Shown here in pieces: positions 34,901 through 46,900 of a DNA stretch of 64,000 bases. The notes under the pieces were generated by a model. That model searched no databases. It was not told the origin of the DNA and worked only from the letters and a program-made list of their open reading frames with translations. Position 1 is the first letter of the stretch; every line of letters starts with the position of its first letter. The position numbers and the translations under genes are program-made. Origin of the DNA: Incurvaria masculella (Eukaryota > Arthropoda > Insecta > Lepidoptera > Incurvariidae); assembly GCA_946894095.1 (NCBI GenBank), contig OX335655.1:7440001-7504000 (forward strand). Reading direction: 5' to 3'.

Positions 34901-37900
34901 AGGAAAAAAATATTTCGGACTTAAACCAACATCGCTTTCACCGTAACATACAAAGTATTGTAATAAATTAGAAACTATCATAATAAATGTTTGATGGATT
35001 GCGATAATGTCCGTCTGAAATGAAAGGAGCACGCAAATTAATTACGAAATAGTAAAAACCCTACCTCATCGATTATAATTTCGAGTTATTTGCCATTTTA
35101 CGACCTTAGGCACCAAATCTAAAACTCTGCACCTAACTAGGTTACTAGGTGGTAGGGTTTATCCCGCCCGGGTTGGTACCATCGCATTGGATGAACGATG
35201 GTCGAAGCGGCAATGAAAATTGTCCGTGTTTTCCATCCAGTTCAATGTAGCCGTGCAATATAAGGAAGGTCCTGGCATGGCACCTAGTTCCCATGTGGTG
35301 TGTTGGGCTAATACCATGACAGAAGGTGTGGTATTACCCATCCATGTCCAGTCACATAAAAAAAAAAACTTTCTCATATAGAAAAGCAATTATTTGATTA
35401 CATAACAATTTACCTCATAAATAATAACTAACATCATGCTCTAAATGAAAACGAAAACTTTAAATAGCAGTCCGATAGCATAGGAGAATTAATGGTATTC
35501 CGCACGCCCGCAAAAACAAAAAATTGTTAGGGCAATCGAGGAAGTAAAGCAAATAAGAAGTAGAGTATTTGCTATTACCTTATCCGAAACACTGTGAGTC
35601 TGTAGTTGATGTGATTCCACAGGGCGCCCAACATGCCACCGATCGCTCCGAACATCATGAAAATGGGCACCTCGTAGAAACGGAAAGGGTATGACTCCAT
35701 CTTACCCAAGTTTAGCAAACCTATAACAAAACGTAACCATTAACGGTTGGGTTAATGGCATTTTATGCCAGAGGTCATGGCTTCAAACCCCGCCCTGTTC
35801 ATGCACCACTTTCTTTCTCTTTCTGATTTTGACAAGTTCATTCTGCCACGAATACTTCAATGATTCTTGGTACCTTTCCAGCTTTTCCAGCATACCTTTT
35901 GTGGGAAGTTTTTTTTAAACGTCAATCGGTCAGCTTATAGACATTTCTCAGTATGTGTTAGGAATAGTTGTCTTGAGTGTGGGAAATGTCCAATGACATT
36001 TCCACAAAAAGTACACAGCTTAGGGCCTTTTTCACCTACTGCTGATTAGCTTAATCGCCACATACTAAGCCATTCTTAGCAGCTCGCAATACCAACAGCA
36101 ATTAATACCGGTACAAGATAATCAGCACTTTAGTAATAAAGGCCCTTTAAGTGTCAATTAAAATAAATCAGCACTCGGTGAAAACCAGGCTTAGGGCCTT
36201 TTTCACCTACTGCTGATTAGCTTAATCACTACATATTAAGGGCCTTTCTTAGGAGCTTGTAATCAATACCAGTACAAGATAATCAGAACTTTATTAATAA
36301 AGGCCCTTTAAGCATTGATTAAAATAAGTCAGCACTAAGTAAAAAACCAGGCTTATAATCCGAAGCTGCTATTAAGTCTGGTGAACTTGTATTTAGTAAT
36401 CTGCACCTTGGCGGCATAACACTAGATGTGATCATAGATGAAATTTTGTCAGAAAAAAATTCTTAAAATGTTCTGTAGGTGGTATAGCATTTAAACGGTT
36501 AATATTTTTTTAGCTGTAAGAATAATAATGTATTTTATATTTTGACTCTTTGTTTAGAGGTCACTGTGGTAGTTCATGACAGAAATAATAGTATTAAAAC
36601 AAAATCGTATAAATTTTTCACAACTTTTTCATGTTGCCACTGGAGTGCATCGCTTTAAGGTCCTTGCTTGCGGCGACGCTAGGTTCAGGTCTCCTCTTTC
36701 CCTTAAATATGGTTGAGAGAGGCGATGGCTGTGCCCGGCGTGATGCTTGTGAACGGGTGCTGTTTGTGGGGACTGGCTTGCTTCAATTGGCAACATGTTA
36801 GATGGCGGGCATTATCTTTACAATTAAACTGATAAATGTCATGAACTGTTGCATATGACATGAATTGCTGTACTTTATACTTTTGTAAACTTAGACTAAG
36901 TGGATGTTGAAAAAAAAACCAGCGGAGTTTCTTGCCAGTTATTCATTGCCGGGATTGCCGAACTGGCTAATGATAAATTATGACAAATCCGAGTGCAGTG
37001 GTACTGTCTATGGATGATGAATAAACAATAAACAATAAAGGAGACCAAGATGTTTCACCAATAGGTCAATGCCGAAGGGACGAATATTAGATGGCTTGGA
37101 TACACGTTTACGGCTATGGAAATAAAATGGCGTCACTTTCGTACCTAGAATTTATTAATAGATTAATAATACAATTTTGTTTCAAGGTTGGATAACATAC
37201 ACTTTTGAATCGATATACACATTTTTGACAGTGAAAACAGTGAGCCTGATAGTTGCGCCATCTCTTTGTGGAAACACTATTTTTGTTGTGATCGATTGAA
37301 TAGAAGTTACCATCTTAGTTATACGTTTATTGCAATAGAGGACCGGCTTGCTTAACACATATTGCATGAAACTTCCGTCACTATGGCAGTGGGCCATCTA
37401 CTTACGCCAGTAAGTAGACGGCCTGCTTTTGGGTTGCCGCTAACAGGTAGCCAACATCAACAAAAGAAATACAAACCAGGATAACTGAGGTCCCCTGGGT
37501 GGCCGTGGTAGGCGGAGAGAGCAAAGTTGAGCGTAAAGGTCGCCACCACCGTTCCGAAGAAGGTGCGCCACGTGAGGCTCTGGTTCCAGAAACTCGTTCC
37601 CTCCTCCAGCGAGAACAACACCCCACCTGACAAATACATTGCAAAATTTGTGTTCATATTAAATTTTGCAATGAGAAGGGCCCGAAGCAATAGTTCCAAG
37701 TGGTGAGTGGAAAAAAACAAAAACAGATTTTGAATTATTTACAAAAGTTGTAAATAAATTCAATCGGGGCAGTGGTTTTTTAAAATTGTATTAAAAGTAA
37801 ATTTGTAGAAACCAAAGTAGTGTAAAAACCATACACATTTTATTCATTAACCAATTACCTATAACCAGCGTGTAAAGATTATATAAAAGTAGAATGGAGG

Positions 37901-40900
37901 CAAGGCATTATTTGAATCAATAAGAGATTGAGCTGTGACATACATACTTTGCTATAGTAATAAAAATATTTATACTATTAGCAGCTTAGATGAAAAAGGA
38001 ATGGATAGGGGACTAAACAAATTTTACGGTTCGTCAAAAGTAAGCTCAGTCAGCCGATATGCTCTCAGTCGGTGTCAGACGTCAGTGATGAATTCAGTTG
38101 GGCGAGATTTCAAAGTATCAACAAAATGTCGTCTTGTGTTGTCGAAAAATATGGAAATAACGCCATAAAGGACAACAAGAGCAATGGAGTCACATTCCAC
38201 GTATAAGTGCAAGCATATTCAGTATATTTTTAGTTTAGTTGACCTGAAACCTTTTATGTGTTGTAAAGGCGCAAACAGGGTTGGCACAAGCAAACTTAAA
38301 TTGTCAGTTCGATTTTTATTTTTGTTTTCATTTCAGTATTATATTATTATATTGAACTAAATTTTATTTTAAAAACAAGTAGGGCTGCCAAAAAACAATA
38401 GTCTACGTACTGTTTATTATTTTTTATAATGTCGTTTAGGTTGTTTGTATAATATGTCTTAGTTCTGAGGCTGTGATAAAAAGGTACATCCTTGAAAATG
38501 GTCAAAATTTTACATGTGACAGACAGCTCGTTTCCATAAAGATTAAAATTCTCAAGTCGTTTCTTGGCTCAAATGTCCTTTTGACATTGAATGAGTATTC
38601 ATTCCTTCAACCTGCTACATTTAATCATAGACTCCATCTTCTTAGGGCTATTATCGAAAAATATGTAAATGTAAAACTTTATCATGTACATAAAACCAAT
38701 CCGGGGATTAAAGCCGCCACAAAAGGACAAAAGCGTAATAAACTGAACCTATTTGAAGGAAATAAAAAAAAAATTAAAAAGAAAGAACTTAGTGGTTTAT
38801 CAAAATACCATCACACATTTACGGCGAACGGCAATAATCATCAACAGGTTTTACATAACACTGTACTGACTATTATTTGGACTATTTTTTAGCATCTAAA
38901 ACGCATTGAACGAAATTTTTAAATGCATAAAATGCAAACATGGACAATTCAAGAATAATCAATATTATTTGTTTTGCAATGTTTGACCCATACTTGCAAT
39001 ACATTAATGATTCCCTCTTTGTGTTTATTTTACTTTATGATTTCAATATTTACAAATTGTGTATATTCGACTTTATTAATTTATCCTTAATATCGATGAT
39101 TTTTACTCAGAATAACGATGGTTTAATGAATGATACCATTAATATTTTTTTCATTTTCCCGCTTGCAAATTCGCGAAAAGATTATTTGATGCCTTGTTAA
39201 CTATACAATCATGGTACTACTTGTTCTGACCACTATCACTAAATAGGAACCTTAATATTTTAATGCACAATACAATATATTGTTATTTATTTTCGGGATC
39301 ATTTTTGGCAACCCTGCCGTTTTCACTTTCATTTTTCATTTAGTTTTGACGCGCCATTCTGCTCAAAGGGCTTAGGATGCGCGCATCGTTGATTTGTCAT
39401 GATGGATTAGGATGAATTTTGCACTATATCTATGACCAGATGTCACAAATGTCACCATCCCTTTTTCTCACGCTATAACTAATTCAATTTAAGGAAATTG
39501 TTGTCTCATTTCATTCTTCCGCGATTAGATGAATCTATTTGTCACTTTTTCGCATGATGCATTTCCTTATACCTTTATCCTGCTCTTTTACCCTTTACGT
39601 ATTAGAGTTTGGTGTGCATGTAAAAGTATAGGTGTGTGAGTTTTTTTTAAAATAGGAACGCTTTTGAACTATCATCAGTATGGAGGTACCGTATCCATTC
39701 TTTTTCATCTAAGATTAGCAGGACATTCGTTTTTCTGAAAATTTGGACCTGACCAGGATTACCATGGTAAATTAACTTGCTTGGTGAACAAGCAAGTGAT
39801 AAAATCTCATGTTGAGTTGCATTTCCTACCATGATAACTGTTCAATTTCAGTTCACTTTGCCGAATTACACGTCGTTTGACAGTTAACATGGCACAAAAT
39901 GCAACTAAATGTCAGATTAAATCCCCCACTTGAACATTAACCCAGCGAGTTATATTACCATGGTAACGCCCAGTTCAGATAACTTGCCCTATTGTCTATC
40001 AGAGTTAATATTATCATATAGTATAAATCTAATTACAACATTCACAGTGTAGATAGAGAAACATAAAAAAAATACTGAATCAATAAGCAGTGAAGTGATA
40101 ATGCAAAATGGAAGTTTTGTGTAGATTACCGATAGGAGCTCCAAATGCAGCGGAGACACCGGCGGCGGCGCCCCCCGACACGAAGTCCCGCTTCTCGTGA
40201 TCCTCGCGGAAGTACTGGAAGATCTTTAAGTCTATCTTCTTGAAGGTGGTGCTCTTGCCCTGGGACAGCCCAGCAGCCACCACCGCACCGCTGTGGATCA
40301 TGGGGCCTTCCTACGAAACCAAACCATTTCACGAAAAATGTATTCTTACACTTCGTTGAAACCATTTCACCACATTGAGCGGCTCCTAGCCTAGTAGCGC
40401 GGGGACTGGCCAAGCGTACCAGAGGCCTGGGTTCAATTCCGAGATGCACCACTGTCTTTCTCTTTCCGAGTTCGATAAGTGCATTTCGTCACGAATGCGA
40501 GCTGCTCCATGGTTCGGAATCCATGTAAAACTGTAGGTCCCCTTCCCCTGTTAGGTGGTAGGGTTTAAGCCCGCCCAGGTTGGTACCATCGCATTGGATA
40601 AAAAGATGGTCGAAGCGGCAATGAAAAATTGTCCGTGTTTTCCATCCAGTTCAATGTAGCCATGCTCATAAAGGGAAGATCCTGGCATGGCACCTAATTC
40701 AATCGGGAATGTGGTGTATCGGGCTTATATCAACGGAAGTTGTGTGTTATCACGCCACTGCAGCCATCCATGTCAGGTTGCATAAAAAAAAAGTTTTGAG
40801 GAAAAAAAGAGCTTTTATTTGTTTTCACACAAATTTAGACCAGCAAAAAGTATGAAATAAAATATTGTTAGTTATATTTTAATGATATTTCCTTTCCCAC

Positions 40901-43900
40901 GACTTATTTTGATTAGCATAATTTAGAACAATTTATTTTCTGAAAATTGAGTCATTTCAATTACATGGATTAAGTAAATAAAGTTTTCAAATCTATTCTG
41001 TTCAATTTTGTATGATATCTGACAGCTTTGACAGATCTTTTAGGTTAGCTCGCTCACCTATCGTGATAAATGAGCAGTTTTCTTCCCCATTCACATTTCA
41101 GAAACCATTAAGTAGAGACCAATTACATACAGTAGATACATAAGTAGAGAACCAACGTTACTTAATTTATAGTTAAAATGTAACGTTTTCATCATGTCTA
41201 CCTAGGAAAAATCATAGTACCAGAGAAAATAAGCAGTTATCGGCGAGATTTGTACTTTCTATGACGTTAGATATCTTTAATTCCTCTTTTATCTATGCCA
41301 GAGTTGATCTGCAACCTTTGAATTGAAATTACTGCTTTGAGTATGGGTAGCAATCAGTTTCAGTGAGTTTATATTATTATATTTATGTTTATAGTGAATT
41401 TATGAGACGGATTCGCCCTTCACTTGCACATTAATTCTGTCCAGGTACTGAACCAGCGTACATTTTAATTTAATAAACAGTGAATTCGATTAATCATGCA
41501 CAAATCAGAACCGTTTGTCACAACATCGTGGCTCGATATTTTTATTTATTTAATGGATACGACATTATCGTTATCTCATTAATTTGAGTTTCAGCGACTT
41601 CTACATTTGAAGCATTGTAATCAGATTTTGACAATCATCTGAAAAAGTATTGGTCGTGACTTGATCCTGCTTCCGACGAATGTCACGACCAATACTTTTT
41701 TTCAGATTGTTTTCAAAATCTGATTACAATGCAAGTGGATATTTGACATCGTTTCTCAGGTTGGTGGAGAATTAGTCGATCTAACTCCTTTAATGTAGGT
41801 AATAAATTGCTTTGTGCATTGCTATCGCTTGTTCTTAACTATTAACACGAGAGGTACCTTTCCGCCGGCAAGGCCGCCCACTACGGCTGTGATCACGCCG
41901 ATGGTCTTCACCAGCAGCGTCTTAATGCGCACCACGCGCGGCACTTTCACCCCGTTCAGATAGCACTTCACCTGCGGTATGCCGCTTCCCCCCGCCACTG
42001 GCTGCACACAATTCATCAAATCTGTCACTGTCAGCCTCGGTAACCCAGTGGCGCGACTCCTTCCGATTCGATAAGCTTGGGCAAGCACCTCTGAGTGCAG
42101 TTAGGTCCTTGATGGGTGATCGTTTTCAACCGTTGAGGCTGGCCGTGGTTCGGATTCCACGTAAAACTGTACGTCCCCTTCCTTACTTGCTAGGTGGTAG
42201 GGTTAATACCGCCCGGGTTGGTACCATCGCATTGAATGAACGAAGGTTCTCTCTGCGATTTATTATGCGAAACATCTTTTATTTTGGAATTATTGGATTA
42301 TTTTTATATATTATTATTTTATTATTAATAAGCTAGCAACTTTAAGCCTATATCACAATACTTATTTATTTATTTATTTTTTATATGATTATCCAGTTTA
42401 CTTTTGAAGGAATTTACGGAGACAGCATTTACAACTTCACTTGGAAGACTTTTCCAAGATTCTACTACTCTATTGGCAAGAAAGTGTCCTCGAGTGTTCT
42501 GCTTCGACCGATTGTGATACAGCTGTTTTGAGTGCCCTCTCAGGTTTTTAATATTGGCAAGGGTGAACATATCTTTTAGCTTGGGATAGTTGTAAGAAGA
42601 GTTGAGATGTTTAAAGGTTTCAATAAGATCTCCCCGTTCTCTTCGTTCTTTTTGAGTTGAGTGGTCAGGCAATACAATGAGCAACTTCTAAGGTATTTTT
42701 AAAATATATTATTACATTTATTCGGAGCATAGGCTTAGAATGTAAAGACATACGGAGTCAACTGACAGATGATACCAAAATCGTTTTATACAAAATGTAC
42801 TGACATTTCTTTTTTTACTAAAAAAAATGTTGAAATTGCTTTGTAGCTTCTGATTCTGAAATATTATGGAAAAGTTAAGAAATTTGATGGACAAAGAATC
42901 AGTGGGTCACCCCTTATTAACGATAAGTTAGTAAGTAAAAAAGCGTTATTGTCCGAGTTTTTGCTCCCGTTCACTCAAAAATCTATGAATGCACAATGCT
43001 TTCTTTAAGGAAAACTAGAGAAATCATAATGATTTCACAAAAAAACTGGAGCGCGACTCCAATTGCATTGATAATGTTTTCAAAAGTTGTCACATCAGGC
43101 AGATGTTCCATCTCCCTCTACCTTGCGGTAGTGGACCTTGAGTTGACGTCTCACTCCCTCGCTTTGTAAGCACTATGGTCTATGATTCGGAGAAACATTT
43201 GTATGGCGCTACACATCGAGTTGCCTTTATCTTAAGCGGACATGTTTACACGAACCTCCACGTAGGCTACGAGCATGGAGCCCACGAAGACGATGACCAC
43301 ATTGGAGGCTACCCATAGCAGGAATGGAATGTACAGCATGCCTTGAACAATGTGCGTGTCGACAGCTGGTAGTATGCATGTTCAGGAAAATGTGATTGTA
43401 TTTATTTCTATTTATACATAAATACACAACATTAATTAATGGCTGTGATTATTTTAGATTTTTTTTGTAGATTGAGTGGCGCTATCACTAAGATTTTTGA
43501 CATTCAAAAATACAACATAAATATGAAGGTATTGTGCACAGAAACCAGTTGAATATTGAAATAGACCAGCAAAGGAACCATGTTTGTTTACATTACATAT
43601 TTTTTATTATGTGGGCATTTTTTCCCTGAGACCCTTGGCAGGCATCCGTCACTCCTAAATACCTACTGAGATCTTCACCTACGGCGCTCGGGAACCCGAG
43701 GTTCCAAATTCAGTCAGGGCCGCCGCGCGCACACGCTCGCACGTCCTCTACGTCCAGTCGATCAGTCGTTTCGAAAAGCGCACTTTCGCCGTTTTTATTC
43801 GTAATAATGTCTAATCATCATAGAATTAAATATAATAACTGTTGCGTGAACGGATGTCATAGTACACGGAAGAATTTGAAGTTACCTTTCTTTACGCTAC

Positions 43901-46900
43901 CGAAATATTCTGAAAGGAGAGTTTGTTTTTTTAGTTTAGGTTTATTGACGTTTTACCTTTATGTAGGTAGGTATGTGGTATCGTGTTATGAGGAGCCTAT
44001 TGAATTGACACGTATTTAACTGGTATCAGCACAGCACTTTTTTATACATTAGGTAGTATTTATGCATGTATTACAAGGAAAAACAACATAAATTGTATTC
44101 GCCTAGTGAAACAATGGGCAATCATTCGTGGCAGCTCCAGGTACTTATTGCCTATTCTCCTTTGCTGCATGTAGTTGGTTTTTAAGGTTCCGTAGCTAAA
44201 GGGTGAAAACTGAACCCTATTACTAAGCCTCCGCTGTCCGTCCGTATCTCAGGAACCGTAATAGGTAGGCAGCTGAAATTTTCACAGAGTGTGTAATTAT
44301 TTTGCCGTTAGAACAACAAATAGGTAAAATAAAAAAAATATAAAAGTTAAAGGGGGGCATACAAAAAAAGAGATTTTTTGTTTGATCTTGTACGATGGTA
44401 CGGAACCCTTCTTGTGCGAGGCCGACTCGCACTTAGCCGGTTTTTGCCATACCAGGACCTTCCTTTCATGAGCACGGCGATATTGAACTGAATGGAAAAC
44501 ACGGACAATGTTTTATTACCGTTTCGACCACCTTCTTATCAAATGTGATATTATCAACCCGGCCAATAACAACAATAACCCGGACAATACCAAACAATAC
44601 TGTTTGGCAGCGGCAGTGTGTGATAACCCTAGCGCAAGCCGCATTCCAGCGATATGGGGCAGGTGAGCGACGACGCGTTTCATCTCGCCGCCGCGCCGGC
44701 AATGAGCGACGTAATAAATACTTTATAATAAGGACATTTAGGATGAAAATTGAAAAATTACTGTCGGGGAGTGCAACTTCTGTGCGTAGCACTATTAGTT
44801 ATTCTGTGCCCTTGGGATAAACAGACAAATAAAAAAATACTTGATAGAAATCACAAAGGTTTTCACGATTAATATGAAACTTTAATAAGAAATCAATCGG
44901 CATTAATTTTTTTGGTTACTACGGAATCTTTGGTTGCGACATAGAAAAAGTCAACCGAGCAAGATGCAATTCAATGTGTTTATTAATGAAGAGGATACAT
45001 CTCTTGAGTGCGGAGTATTTGATGTCGGAGAAGCCCTCGATGCTGACGTCGATGATGAAGGCGATGAGAGCGGTGATGGTGCCGATGAGGAAGAAGATGA
45101 GCCAGCGTGCGACGTCCTTCCACACAACGAAGCGAAATCCGCGCACGCGCTCCTCTTCCAGCAGCAGGTAGTTCTCGCAAGTGTCGTAGTCCAGGCTCTG
45201 TCATGGCATTCACTTAACTACTGACATTTTTTGTATTTTATGGCGGTTGTCAGGGCACTGTCAGTTCAACAATTCGTGGAGATCGACAATTGGTGAACTC
45301 AGTGAGTAAAATGTCCGGCACGGATGTGGTCCTACCCCCTCCAAGCGGCAGCGCATGGATTACAGTAAAATATTTATGAACAGTTACTGGTTATTTTATT
45401 TCATAATATTGCATCAGATGCGAGAGCCAGTCCTAGGTTGACTTAAGTAAATATACTTTTTCGTACTAAGCAGGTACGTCGCTTATTCCGAGAAATGTGA
45501 TATGTATGTATAATCGACCGTGAAGCAAGGACACATTCATTGAAGAAATAGCCCAGTAAAAAGAATGCAGATGAAGTGTTAAATTAATGTATGCATGTAT
45601 AATCTTAATTACTGTGTTAGTAGAAGGCATTATTACGGGAGGAGGGACTGTAGGAGAATTCCAAATCATGGGTATACAGCCGGTGGCGAAATTGGTGGAC
45701 GCAATGCCCGCAAATGGTATGTTTTGCTGGTTCGGGTCCAGCCTTGAAGTATATTCGTGATTTAGTTATTTTTACTGTGTTCTTTCTTCAATTAATGTGT
45801 CCTTGCTTCACGGTCAATTATACATACATACATATCGCATTCCTCACTTTACCAGTTTTGCTTTCGTCTCTTCAGACATGCAAACTAACATATTAGTAAA
45901 TATATATACATATGCAAATGAGTTTAAGTTTATTTGATGCTACACCTCTTTATGTAATGTGAACATAATTTCAAATATATCACCTCATATTTGGCAGAAA
46001 GAATGTTGATGGATCCAGGCTTGATTTTACGGGCATTAGTCCGCCGCCGTAGACCATCTTCTTGTATGGAATCCTGAAAGAAATTGACCTTAATTTTGAG
46101 TAATATCTTAAACAATTTTGGAAATAATGGACTCATTGTATGATTTTCATATTAGCTTAAACCAAGACGCTTTAAAGAAAAAAAAATCGTAGGAAATTAT
46201 TTTTATTGATTTTTTGTAACTGGACATGGATCGCCAATACCAAACCCACCATCATGATATTAGCCCAATACACTGCATTACTAAAGGAATAAAGTCCCAT
46301 GCCAGGACCTTCGCTTTATGAGCATGGCTACATTGAACTGGACGGAAAACACGATAATTTTTTTAAAAGCTGTCAAATCAAACACACACTCGCAAATGTT
46401 AGTTCGCTTAACGCCCACTCTGCCCGCTCTTCAATTTCTCCATAAATTTGAAAATGCCAGTCGATCGGTTAGGCGTAAATGCCAATTTAGGTGACAACTG
46501 GGACTACAGGCTCAGCAGAAACAATTTTCTGCAAAATCTGCAAAAACGACCGCGGTAATCTCAAAAGTATAAGGAAGAGAGTTCAGAGCAAGACTAGCTA
46601 TTCCCCCCCTTCAAGCACGAGCGAGCCGCAACGCTACCACTGGTGATCAATATGATATTCCGATTTTGTTTAGCCTCATGACTGCACGAATCGATGGCTT
46701 GATTGGTTATGAAATTTAAAGATTAATTATGTAGATTTATCTTTCTCTTGATGTAGCCACAATTTTTTTTCTGTTTTCACAATTTTACGTCCATTCCTGA
46801 TGATGAAACGTCACAGGTTATGTCCAATAACAGGAGAGTTTTTATCCTACCCTGAGTGCTGCAGTCGCAATACAGACAGAATTTTTACTCGTTCGGCTGT

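Noticed and set aside
40126..40452. 108-codon minus ORF near ClC-7 exon 6
   Set aside because: Wrong frame; it mixes SINE sequence with the exon.
44934..45224. Acidic 96-codon plus ORF
   Set aside because: Antisense of ClC-7 exon 3.
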